The notes below the pieces were generated by a model. It was not told where the DNA came from. It did not search any database and was given only the letters and a program-made list of their open reading frames with translations. The position numbers and the translations under genes were made by a program. From Gnetum montanum (Eukaryota; Streptophyta; Gnetopsida; Gnetales; Gnetaceae), in NCBI GenBank assembly GCA_015680685.1, contig MNCI01004505.1, positions 309,158-373,157 of the forward strand: DNA of 64,000 nucleotides. Direction: 5' to 3'. The stretch's first letter is position 1; each line of letters begins with the position of its first letter. Shown here in pieces: positions 24,022-33,659 of the stretch.

Positions 24022-24738
24022 TCAACTTCTCCCAACTGATGTTCTTAGATTAAGGGGTGAAAGTTGGCGATGCTCATATTCCAATGTGTCTATGCCTCCG
24101 TTTTTGGCATGGGTTGTACTTCTAGTTTGTTCCGTGCATATTAAGTTGCTCTTTCTAGTAGCTATCAACCATGGGGTAGCTACTACTAGTGTGGCTACTA
24201 CATACAAGCACCTTTCAATTTGTGTTTCTTGGACACACCGATTACATGGAAGAGATGCTGAACATTCTTCCATGTCATCACCCTCTGAGTCACTGTATGT
24301 GATGCACGAAACTTTCTTCTTCTCGATCTTTCCATAAATATTTATCTTAGATATCTGCAAGGAAAGATCATGGATCCCTAGGTACGCATCTACTATACTT
24401 AGCCATGACCTTCCCATTATAATTGGGAAGCACCCGTTGTTGCTGTTAACTTCTATCACCAGGAAGTCAGCTGGGTAAGACCAATCACACACAGTGGTAA
24501 CAATGTCCTCCACCAATCCTAAGGGAATGGTGATGGACTGGTCTACCAGTTCTAGTTGGATGTTACTCTTCTTAAGTTGGGGCAAGTTCCAGGCTTGGTA
24601 CATCTCTCGTGAAATTAGGTTGACTTCGGAACCTGAGTCAAGAAGAGCCTTATGTGGTTTGTTCCCGGTGATTTGTAAATAGATTAAGGGGATTCCAGGA
24701 TCAGTTAGTTTCCTAGGAAGGTGGCCTACCTTGAACTA
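24022..24738 (-). CDS. Aspartic protease domain of Athila-type copy 2 (frame open)
   Basis: Retroviral-type aspartic protease that would process the Gag polyprotein. It enters in frame from the linker (VGHLPRKLTDPGIPLIYLQI). The catalytic triplet is intact in ALLDSGSEVNLIS (about 24617-24655). Downstream are PLGLVEDIVTTV and the second-lobe motif IIMGRSWL, both standard in plant Ty3/gypsy. About 240 codons are open without a stop, which is better preserved than copy 3, where the triplet is altered. After the protease the frame ends and RT is absent, so the product would be a short Gag-PR protein. An internal ATG at 24603 is not the real start. Confidence 0.75.
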
Positions 24739-25375
24739 ATTAGTTACAGTATGCGTTAACATAACTATATGCGTACAGCTATGTTGTTGGACTGAAGGGT
24801 GCTCCAAAGTTTTTTTTGGTGGAGGAGTGTACATAGGCTCAACCGCTTGTTGTTGCGAGGTTTTTCTGGGCTTTTGGTTCTGAAGAAAGGTCTTCTCTTT
24901 TTATAGTTTTCAGAACCAACAGCGGGTTGAATGTTTACGACTCTCGTAGCGTGGCGTTGTTGCACTTGAGTAGGGAGTTCCCCTTGCATTTTTGGAGCAG
25001 GTTGTATGGGAACTACAGGTGGAAGAGGTGCGGATGGAGTTGGAGGATGGTAAGTATGTGGGGTGCCTCCCGAAGGAGAAGGAGTCCTCCTAAAGTACTC
25101 CTTTCCAAACTTGGTAGTGACATTGGGGAGTTGTGTGAGTCATAGAGTCACTTGGAGAAACTGGCTGCTGCACATAATATCCATAAGGATCAGGTTGTCG
25201 GTAAGAGTACTGTTGTGTTGGCGGTGGCATCCCCCATGATTGTGGGTATTGCCACTGCTAATGCTATTCAATGGGTTGTGGTGGAGTTCCAATTGGATAG
25301 TACGTTAACAGTTGGTGGAACTGCCTTGGGTTACCTTGGGGATAAGGTAACCTTCAAGGTGTTTGACGTTGGTTG
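24739..25375 (-). pseudogene. Pro/Gln-rich Gag-protease linker of Athila-type copy 2
   Basis: Low-complexity minus-strand sequence rich in Pro, Gln, Tyr and Gly codons, between the zinc-knuckle-like region and the protease. No catalytic motif. Homologous in position and composition to 1-600 and 53250-53880. Confidence 0.5.
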
Positions 25376-27167
25376 AGTCTTGGGTTAAGTGCATACACCC
25401 CAGACTCTTGTAGATGTGAGATGATTGGACAACATCCCTTAGGATGGTCATATTGGCAGATCTCACATCCATTGTCATCATCTGTGTCTAAATCCACAAC
25501 TTCATTAGAGATAGTAATTTTCCCCTTACCCTTGTTATGTGCAGGGCCTGAATTTCTCCGCATTGTCTTACCTTTGTCACTACTTCGTTCCACCTTAGAC
25601 TCTTCTACGATTTTTAGGATAGTTTCAAGTCTGGAGTCTAAGGAATCCCACAATTGATCCATCTTAGCNNNNNNNNNNNNNNNNNNNNNNNNNNNNNNNN
25701 NNNNNNNNNNNNNNNNNNNNNNNNNNNNNNNNNNNNNNNNNNNNNNNNNNNNNNNNNNNNNNNNNNNNNNNNNNNNNNNNNNNNNNNNNNNNNNNNNNNN
25801 NNNNNNNNNNNNNNNNNNNNNNNNNNNNNNNNNNNNNNNNNNNNNNNNNNNNNNNNNNNNNNNNNNNNNNNNNNNNNNNNNNNNNNNNNNNNNNNNNNNN
25901 NNNNNNNNNNNNNNNNNNNNNNNNNNNNNNNNNNNNNNNNNNNNNNNNNNNNNNNNNNNNNNNNNNNNNNNNNNNNNNNNNNNNNNNNNNNNNNNNNNNN
26001 NNNNNNNNNNNNNNNNNNNNNNNNNNNNNNNNNNNNNNNNNNNNNNNNNNNNNNNNNNNNNNNNNNNNNNNNNNNNNNNNNNNNNNNNNNNNNNNNNNNN
26101 NNNNNNNNNNNNNNNNNGTTTTGTAAGGCACAAGCATCATGGAATGCTTGTAAATGATGCTGCAGATCAGCATTGTATCCTCCTTCAAAGCGTGGGATAT
26201 TGTTCATGTCTAAACACTTGATCCGGCTATCTTTTAAATGCATTGTTGGAATTCTTACAACCTCTGTTATATCAAGCATACTTTAGGTGGTAAGTAGGAG
26301 CTCGTCATGATCATCTCTTTCATGACGTCTATGATGTCTACGTTGTTCCCTACTTTTCCTTCGTTCATGCCCTTGTCCTCTCTCTCGACTCTCTCATCGA
26401 GGTCTCTCATTTTATCTACCTCTATCCTCATCGTTATGCTCTTTATGACTGCACCCAGAGGTGGAAGGAGAGGGTGAATGATGTGAAGAAGGGGAAGAAG
26501 AAGGAGAACCATCTCCATGACGATGTTTCCTACCTTCTCTTCTATGGTTTCAGCCCCAATCGTGATGACGATCTAAGTGCTCGTCCTTGTTATATGTTGT
26601 TATTCCCTCTGTGAATAGCTGGTGTTCACGAGGATCAAAACCAGGCTTGTGTATCATGGATCATAGGTTCTAATACCCCACCTCCTCCTCATCATTAGGA
26701 GGGGGAACATCTTTTGATAGAGAACCTGTTATGAGTGGTTCACCATCTCTGATTTCACTAAGGACGTGCAGGACCTCCTTGCCCTTTAACAATGTATGTT
26801 GTCTCTCCTTCCTTGAGTCCCTCATACGTTGTGCAGCTATAGGATGATAATCCCTTATGTCAAAATTGCCTATAACATATTCAGCATAGAGCTGAGTCAT
26901 GCCGATCTGTGCCAAAGCACAGAGGAGCATGTTGGGGACTGATCGATCTGGAGGTAACAATATGTTACCTTGCAAATCTCTCCATCGCAGCTGTTCATCT
27001 TGATGGAGAATAAAGGTAAATTCTGGTATGTACTCATCGGGATGAGTATATACCACTCGGTATTGTTGAGGAGTTGGCATATTTAGGTTATGTGTTTTTG
27101 ATTGCTGACTGTCTCTAGTATTGTCCCTAGGTGGTGTAATTCTCTTATGAGAAGAAGAAGAAGACAT
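25376..27167 (-). pseudogene. Gag of Athila-type copy 2 (interrupted by assembly gap)
   Basis: It starts at ATG 27167 (MSSSSSHKRITPP), about 140 bp downstream of the 5' LTR. The N-terminal part is open for 165 codons to 26670. A Ser/His/Arg/Asp-rich region follows (about 26670-26290). The same frame resumes with the Gag core, CLDMNNIPRFEGGYNADL (about 26160-26220). An N run (25669-26117) hides the middle. After it come WDSLDSRLETILKIVEESK and a knuckle-like CEICQYDHPKGCC (about 25450-25490), spaced CX2CX3HX3C rather than the usual CX2CX4HX4C. Copy 3 has the homologous protein. Nucleocapsid-forming role by family; inactive because of stops and the gap. Confidence 0.75.
25669..26117. other. Assembly gap (449 N)
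   Basis: Unsequenced. It falls in the Gag core of copy 2. The homologous stretch of copy 3 (about 52375-52950) is about 575 bp, so the run of Ns is probably not the true length. Confidence 0.95.
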
Positions 27168-27288
27168 TGTGTCTTATCGGTGTGCTATTTACCGTTATAT
27201 AAATTTTTTTTAATTAACCCAAAGGTTTGTTTAGGCTCCCAACGATGTGAGTGATATCCTATGTTCTATTCAGCACACAAACACTTAG

Positions 27289-27305
27289 TCCCCAGCAACG
27301 GTGCC
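27289..27305 (-). other. Primer binding site (tRNA-Asp type) of Athila-type copy 2
   Basis: Two bases inside the 5' LTR, the minus strand reads GGCACCGTTGCTGGGGA. This differs from the tRNA-Asp 3' complement used by Athila-like elements at what look like C-to-T changes. Copy 3 has TTGGCATTGTTGCTAGGGA at the same place. Confidence 0.75.
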
Positions 27306-27307
27306 TA

Positions 27308-28132
27308 TGATGAGTGGCGAGATACCCCTACACTCAACCATACGAATACGAGCATAGCACACGCGATCTGATCAAACTCCATAGACTAAGTGCCTACACG
27401 CCCATGGAACACTTAGGGTTAATCATTCGTTGTCTTCCCAGACTTACTTGTAGTTGTCACGGTGTATGGTTAAGTAAGTTTGAGGTACATGATTTTTATA
27501 GCTTTTTATGTTTTTTTCTCCTATGCTAATAAGGTGAAGGGTTGAGAAACTAATTACTAACTCTAACTAATGAACTAAGTCTAAATTAACCTAGCGTCGG
27601 CATCCATTCCCACTTACCGTACACACCCTGAACCGATGCAACCGTGGCTACCAAACGCTAGTCGTTGCTAGGATCACCATGCGTAACGCATGTGCTCGAA
27701 GCGGTCGTACTAAGGCACTTAACTAGGAGAGAAGGGTTGAGAGAGAAAGCAGTGAATAACTGATAATAAATAATAGTAAATAAAATCCTAATTAGCCTAT
27801 TCCATGCACTGCAAGGTTTATCCAAGAAGCTCATCTTTATTGTCGTACACAAACTTGTGTTCAGGTACAATGTTTGCTCGAATAAAGATTCATTCACTTT
27901 AGGACTCCTACTGTGGGCACATGGAAAATATTCTATCTCTAGAGTGATCAATCTACCAGAGTTTCCCTACTATCTAGCCTAGGATGAGGAAACAAGGGAG
28001 AGCCACCTCTTATTTATAGATATGACGGCGCACCGCGATATCGCGTACGCAATATCGCGAGGGATGCGTTATCGCGACGGCCACAATATCACGTACGTGA
28101 TATTGCGGCCCATGCAATATCGCATCCCATCA
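27308..28132 (-). repeat. 5' LTR of Athila-type copy 2
   Basis: 825 bp, TGATG...CATCA. In element sense U3 begins at 28132 and contains a perfect 22-bp palindrome (28084-28105, centre CACGTACGTG) and a near-perfect one (28034-28059) built from two CGCGATATCGCG-like arms. The TATA box CTATAAATA follows at about 28011-28020. CpG is retained here far more than in the surrounding DNA. Confidence 0.9.
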
Positions 28133-28137
28133 TGCAT

Positions 28138-28519
28138 AATGGAAATAATAAAGAAAGTGAGGAAATAAAAAGAAAAGAATGATTTATTAATATGGAATAG
28201 AGTATTTGGATCATGCTTTGAGAGTGTTCCTTGGGATTTTCATCCTTCAGCATCTATCCCTTAGAGGAAATCTAGCACTACCATCATGGTAAGGCCTATT
28301 ACCAGCTAGAAGAAATGGCTAGTGCACTTCCTATCTTGCTTCACCTGGCTCTTGTGACTTGCCGATACCAACTCTACCACTCCATGTTGGCATGACCTCT
28401 AAGCTTAGGTATAAATGCCTTAGGTCAAACCCCCAAAGGTTATCTCAATAGACATGTCTATTATTACAATACACCTTAGGTCTTATTACAATAACAATAT
28501 TACTTGTTATGAAGAGGAA
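28138..28519 (-). other. Leader of the left unit upstream of gag
   Basis: Continues the giant element after the nested insertion. It is co-linear with about 43000-43400 in the right unit. No coding sequence is seen. Confidence 0.5.
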
Positions 28520-28566
28520 CTATCTTCATTATGCAATTTCATCATTTGGGAATGGGTATGTGATAA
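28520..28566. repeat. ~50-bp direct repeat bounding the captured module, left copy, left unit
   Basis: CTTCATTATGCAA...ATCATTTGGGAATGGG... recurs at 31128-31173. The right unit has the pair at about 43401-43445 and 47120-47165. Between each pair sit the CCR4-like fragment, the 5S LTR and the minisatellites. Confidence 0.65.
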
Positions 28567-28829
28567 TCTACTTCCCTTAGGTTTTGTTCTTCCTCAAATG
28601 AATCCATGTTCACTATTTCTTTCAACTCCAATGCATCTTTCATGATCTTATGCTCCAATAATTTGATTTCTCTTTAGGACTTAAAGTTATTTCTTACTTA
28701 TTCTACAAACAAAATATATATAAAAAGAACTATATGGAAAATTTAAATATTACTTTCTTAATACTTACTTCATTTTCTAAGATAATGATAAGAGGTGAAT
28801 TAAAGATCTACCAACCATGTGATTTCTAC

Positions 28830-29205
28830 AGTAGGCTAATCTATATTGATCAAAAGAACTTCCACTAGAACCTTTTTGCTTATACACAAACTCTATATCC
28901 CATATTTTCTAAGTTTGGTTTTGAATTGATATAGAAACTCTCATGGCAAGACTTCTTGTAAGCATAAAACATTAGCATCCAACTCTTGTAATTCTACTGA
29001 AATGCATGGATATTGATATGCATGCCAATCCAAGGTCCATGGTGGACATAGTAAATGTTTTTTTTCACTCACTAAGGATCTTGCAAGTAGGTTATATGTT
29101 GCAACTTTCATTCTCATTCTTGGATTCTCATCTACATCATTTCTCTTCATGAGTATCATGCACCTTTTCAAAATAATATTTTGAGTCTCCATGTTGTTCT
29201 ACTAA
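28830..29205 (-). pseudogene. CCR4-like deadenylase fragment, left unit (truncated)
   Basis: The minus-strand frame from about 29205 reads METQNIILKRC, then VATYNLLARSL and LLCPPWTLDWHAY, then LDANVLCLQEV (83 open codons, 28941-29192). These are the N-terminal blocks of the endonuclease/exonuclease/phosphatase (EEP) fold in CCR4/nocturnin-type deadenylases, with the motif Asn and the catalytic Glu of LQEV. The rest is missing: a deletion of about 1 kb relative to the right unit joins 28825 to sequence matching 44697. A pyrimidine tract ending in GCAG lies just before the frame (minus, about 29212-29230), like a splice acceptor. It is a captured host gene piece, not functional. Confidence 0.75.
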
Positions 29206-29362
29206 AGGATTTGGCTGCAAAAAAAATCAATATACCTCTTCTTAATTGTTGAAAACTATTCTATTTCATGAAGTGATTCTCCAACTAATACATCAACTAA
29301 ACTGATGCATCAACTAATTCTTAATGACATTTCTACCCCCCTTAAAACACTGACTCTGGTAA

Positions 29363-29878
29363 TGTAACTAATAACATGCCATAATGATATTAAGATTATA
29401 AGGCAAAGATTAAGCACTTGGTCTCAAAGCCTAAAAGGTTAAATTTATTATATCATTGAATTATTGGGTACCTAGATGATAAACCTAACCACACCATTGA
29501 GTTCATAATGTATGCTTGAGTTATGCTAAAAATAAGCTTTTAAGCGTCTTAAGCCACTATGTTGAGCAAGGGGTGAAAACTAATTTTTGGAGTTCCAAAG
29601 GAAAAATCTGACTTTCCCATTGTGTCTAGAATGTTGAAATCTATAGGAAACAACTCTTCATTCATTGAAAAAGTCTTCCAAAATCAAAATTTATGGCTTC
29701 TAGAGTTTAATACTTTTAGTGCCAAAAACGAGACTTCCCGAGAGGTCACCCATCCTAGTACTACTTCAGAACAAGCGTGCTTAATTACGAAATTATTATC
29801 TTACATGCTCCCAACATGCCAATTTTTATTTTTCAAAATTATATCCCACATTTCTAATTTTAAACTAACATTCCAATG
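29363..29878 (-). repeat. Cassandra-like LTR carrying 5S rRNA sequence, left unit
   Basis: In the minus sense it begins near the TGTTGGAA-type start (decayed here, clearer at 45811), contains a 5S-derived block (29728-29786) and ends TTAGTTACA at 29363. It is followed by TTACCAGAGTCAGTG, similar to the tRNA-iMet primer site. 5S-bearing LTRs define the Cassandra TRIM family. Present in both units, so it predates dimerisation. The limits come from comparing two copies and are approximate. Confidence 0.55.
29728..29786 (-). pseudogene. 5S rRNA-derived segment (internal promoter region), left unit
   Basis: The minus strand reads AATTAAGCACGCTTG, then AGTAGTACTAGGATGGGTGA, then CCTCTCGGGAAGTCTCGT. 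This matches the second half of plant 5S rRNA, covering the box A, intermediate element and box C region. The first half of the 5S gene is absent, so it is not a 5S gene. Confidence 0.8.
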
Positions 29879-30169
29879 CATGAAAATTTTACTTTCCCAT
29901 CAGTTGACAGAACTTTCAAATTTTTTGTTGATTAATGAAAAAATTTGAATTTTCCATCTATTGATGGATAATTTTTCCATCACCAAGAAATGGTATGGGT
30001 GACAACAATTACCATGATGGCATTGGCCTATGCTCAGCCTTGATAGCATTCTTGCACAAGGCATTGCATAGCTATGTAGTGAGGAAAAAGGCGATGGGGG
30101 TAAACAAAGGCACATTAGAGCAAATCGATGTGACGTAGCAACAACGTTTGTTCCATAGGTGGCGACATT

Positions 30170-30390
30170 TGTATCTAGTCATGTAGCCCATATGAGGGCC
30201 TAGGTAGCCTATATAGGGGCCAACATGGCTTGCATGTAGGCCTTTGCGATCTTAAGCAAGGACCAACATGACCCACGCCAGGGCCTATGCAACCCCAAGT
30301 AGGGCCTACATGCCTCATGCTATGGCCTACACAACCCTAAGTAGGGCTAGTGCAAGGGTTTGTGTAACCCGTGCTAGGGCTATGCTACAT
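30170..30390. repeat. Degenerate GC-richer short repeats, left unit
   Basis: Repeats of about 25-30 bp built on 'AACCCCAAGTAGGGCCTA' (for example 30290-30310 and 30330-30345). The counterpart in the right unit is about 46130-46330. Confidence 0.5.
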
Positions 30391-30465
30391 AGAGGAAACC
30401 CAAACACACATTTTCAAATAGGATTTTTTGCAGTGCGAAGAATGCCAAAAGGGATCATTATCAAT

Positions 30466-30690
30466 GACATCATTGGTGCCTGCAGGACATTGAAAGGGGT
30501 CATTATCAATGATGCTATCGATGCTTGCAGAGCACTAGAATAGGCTATCATGGACAAAATGTTGGTGACCATGTAGCACCAAAATGAACCTTTATGAATG
30601 ACACCATCAATGCTTGTGGAGCACCAAAACGATTTGTTATGAGTCACACCATCGATGCTCACGAAGTGCTAGAACGAGTCATTATGGATG
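30466..30690. repeat. 45-bp minisatellite, left unit
   Basis: About five degenerate units of the form ATCGATGCTTGTGGAGCACC + AAAACGAGTCATTATG + GATGACACC. The right unit has about seven, at 46427-46740. Confidence 0.7.
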
Positions 30691-30699
30691 GATGTCATG

Positions 30700-31086
30700 G
30701 TGGAGGAAAACACGGTCAATGGTAGCCATGGCATGTGGCACAACAAAGGTGATGCATGGTAGTTTTTGAGGTAGAGCAATGGCAGGGCATGTGACAGCAC
30801 CAAGAAGGTGGTGCATGCAAAGGTGATGGCATGGCAGAAAGCAACGTAGGGTGATAGAGGTTCATGGAGGCAGGCAGCGACGGTGGTGGCCCATGGAGGC
30901 AAGTGACAAAAATAGGACACTATAGGACCTACTACTTAGACAATGTGGATCGGCCATGAGGCTGACCACCATGCTACGTGGTAATGCCTTAATAGGCCCC
31001 ACTATGCCAATAACATGGGCCAAAGCTTTGCCCCTTTCCACCCTGTTGAGGTTAGGGTTAGGGATCTTCTCTTTTTTTTCTTTTTT
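30700..31086. other. Non-coding part of the captured module, left unit
   Basis: GC-richer sequence with GGTGG/GCATGG repeats and no supported frame. It ends in a CT-rich tract before (TAA)n. Counterpart about 46741-47085. Confidence 0.4.
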
Positions 31087-31127
31087 TTAATTAATTAATT
31101 AATAATAATAATAATAATGGAGAAGCA
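31087..31127. repeat. (TTAA)n/(TAA)n microsatellite, left unit
   Basis: Poly-pyrimidine, TTAATTAATTAATTAA, then TAATAATAATAATAA, directly before the right copy of the ~50-bp direct repeat. The same arrangement is at 47075-47110. It may be the 3' tail of an old LINE-like insertion. Confidence 0.6.
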
Positions 31128-31173
31128 CCATCTTCATTATGCAACAACATCATTTGGGAATGGGGACATGATA
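31128..31173. repeat. ~50-bp direct repeat bounding the captured module, right copy, left unit
   Basis: CATCTTCATTATGCAACAAC...GGGAATGGGGACATGATA, pairing with 28520-28566. Confidence 0.65.
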
Positions 31174-32111
31174 AAAAGCCTCATTGATAACTGCAAAATC
31201 TGATTTTTTGTCTCTTTGCCAAAGCGATTGCCTTCGTTCTATGACTGCGAGGTCTTTCAAAACATAAACATGAACTGCATATTGGTTGAATTCCATGTTT
31301 GTGAGGTTAAGTGGTAGTATAGTTGATTAGTTAAAAGACATGGTAAAAAAGTAATAAAAATGGCTAAACAAGATCATAAAAGGTTAAATAAAGTGAAAAT
31401 TCCAACAAGTGGAATTTAAAAGTAGCTAACAAAAGCAAAAATGACTGAAAATGAGTTACTTACTATAACGAGTAAGTGGCTGCCAAAGGGGGTATACCCC
31501 TTTACTAAAATTGGAAAATAAGTGGTATCGCACTCCACCCACTCCTAGCTTCTTAGCTGCACCTACATTGAGGAAGAAAAGGGGAAAAAGAAGGGGGTGA
31601 GATGGGGAGATCTCATACCTTCCATGGCACCGTTGGTGAGAAAGGTTTTACTTTTAGAACATTGAGTTTGAGTTGAAAAATCAAAGTGGAAGCTTTGATT
31701 TCCCAAAGATGAGGTTTTTTAGTAGGTTATCAATGTTGAGCCTACTGAAAATATTTTTTGCAACAACAAAAAGGAGCAAAGGTTTTTAGAAAATACCAAT
31801 GTTTGCTTTAAAAACTCCCAGCAACTATTATGAAATTTTCAAAACCCAAACACCCACACTAAGCGGGGTATCACACACACCCATGCTACCTTTAAAATTC
31901 TCAACTACTACAAAATCCCAAAATCACCTATAACCTCAATGCTAGATTTTGGTAACAAGGGGGGAATGGTTGGCAATGTTGAGTTTTTGCAAGAAAAATG
32001 TGTTAATAGAGCTTACACACAAAAAAAAAGGTTTTAAAAAAATTAAAAATTTGCAAATTACGGGTAACATTGGCATACAAGCAATAGATTTGAATGCAAA
32101 ATTTGGGTAGT
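31174..32111 (-). other. 5'-most leader of the left unit after the PBS
   Basis: Non-coding and A-rich, co-linear with 47166-48110. It holds the decayed leader between LTR-B and the captured module. No supported frame. Confidence 0.5.
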
Positions 32112-32130
32112 GGCCCTCCTTCTAGCACCA
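32112..32130 (-). other. Candidate primer binding site next to LTR-B
   Basis: The minus strand reads TGGTGCTAGAAGGAGGGCC about 6 nt inside the LTR end. LTR-C is followed by TGGCACTAGAAGAAGGGCC (48111-48129). It has the TGG start of a tRNA primer site; I cannot name the tRNA with confidence. Confidence 0.4.
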
Positions 32131-32136
32131 AAAGAC

Positions 32137-33659
32137 TATAGCAACTAAAAACTTCAATTCCTAGAAGACCAAAAATTCCAGTGTAATAGCTTTAACCCCA
32201 AATGCCCAAGGCCTCTAAAACATGGAGGTCAAGGTGCCCTGCATAGTCTAGCAGATCACCCAGGGACTTAGAAAATGAAAAATATGGATAGAAAAGAATA
32301 AAAATGTAGTGCAAATATGAGAAAATAAATGCATAGAATGAAAAATATAAATTAAACTTGCACACACAACATAACTTTAAAATTTATTGCAAAATAAAGG
32401 GAGTTTAGAAATGTGTACAAGAATTCCTGAGAAGGCAAGGAGGTTCATTTCAATGGGGGCTTGAAAGCTGTTGCTCCATGATCCAGATGCTCCACAACTC
32501 CCAAAAATGTAAAATGTTGCTACAAGCTTTACCAGATCTACAACATTGGTTGATGCAAAGGGATGAAAAATGTGAAGAATTTTGGCAACCAAAGTGGTCT
32601 CATTAGGAGTTGGGAATCCTAGGAGTACAGCGTGGAAACCAAAAACTCATAAATTCCAATGGGGGTTGCAAGGCCATAGGATTTCTATGCTAGGGTTCAA
32701 GAGATTGTAAGTGTGTGAGATTGCAAGAGCTCTTGAGTGCTTGAAAATGCCCAAGTGTGAAATTGCCAAGAGTGTGGAACCTAAAAATGGTATTTGAGGT
32801 TGGTTTTTATAGGTTTTGGATCATGAATGGGACTACAAATTTCTTGCAATTCAATTGTAATTTGGTTGCAAATTCCTGCCACATTTAGGTTAGGTGGGTG
32901 CCCAAATTTGAGGGGTTATCATATATAGTAAGTGTCATGCCCCCATGGCCATTATATTTACTAAAAATAGTAATGAAGGAATGACATCCACATTGGGAGA
33001 ATGGCTTCTATGTTGGGAGGTAGATCTTCCACACTCAGGGCAGATCTTCCACGATGGGGCAAATCTTCTACCTCTGGATCTTCCTAATTGGATCTACACT
33101 AGGGGGGATGGAAAGATCAATGCTATGGGTAGGTGAGTTTTACCCCCATGTATCCTCACTAGGAGTAGGTGCATCCATGTTGGGCCTTCTAAAATCAATG
33201 TTGACTTGCAGGATCCTAGCTAGTGTTGCTATAGTGTTGAACTCTTAGCCTTGATGTATCCACAATGGGGGCATGAAGTTTCCATGCTGAGGATGAATTT
33301 TCCATGCTGAGGATGAAGTTTCCACACAAGGGGTAGGTGAGTTTTACCCCCATGCATGCATCTCCAACTTAGAAAATGTCATACCCCTCATAAAACCCAT
33401 CAAAATGCCAATTTTGGCATCTCAAAAGGCATTTTAACATGCCCTAGCCCAAATATAAAAATTACATAACCTTTTTCACTTAGAAGATAAGGCTTTGATC
33501 ACTTATGAGGCATTTTTCAGCCCCAGAAGCATAAAGTATGTGAGATTACATCTCCTAGATTACAATCTTTACATTTACAATGAAGTTTAACCTTGGATTT
33601 CATGCGATGATGGTCACAATATGAAGAAGGTTATAACATGCATTTTTTGTGGTGTTTAA
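32137..33659 (-). repeat. LTR-B, central LTR shared by both units of the dimer
   Basis: About 1523 bp, homologous to LTR-A and LTR-C. TATA box at 32803-32812 and AATAAA at 32383-32388 (both minus). It serves as 5' LTR of the left unit and 3' LTR of the right unit. Its PPT-side end is altered (GTTTAAA instead of GTTTCAA). Confidence 0.75.

Larger units (their letters stand above)
21175..28132 (-). mobile_element. Athila-type Ty3/gypsy copy 2, nested, internally deleted
   Basis: About 6.96 kb with two LTRs (21175-22012 and 27308-28132), both reading TGATG...CATCA. It has a 5-bp TSD TGCAT, a tRNA-Asp-type PBS and a PPT-like ATGGGGGTA directly before the 3' LTR (22013-22021 on the plus strand). 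The internal part carries Gag, a Pro-rich linker and protease, then the long spacer. RT, RNase H, integrase and ORF3, present in copy 3 or copy 1, are missing. It is a deletion derivative inserted just upstream of gag in the left unit of the dimer, so it is younger than the dimer's parent element. Confidence 0.9.

Noticed and set aside
29728-29786. A functional 5S rRNA gene
   Set aside because: Only the 3' half is present, with substitutions, embedded in an LTR-like block that is repeated in the other unit.
29622-29948. A 108-codon plus-strand protein (and its counterpart at 45492-45824)
   Set aside because: Antisense of the 5S-containing LTR; shared only because the repeat is shared.
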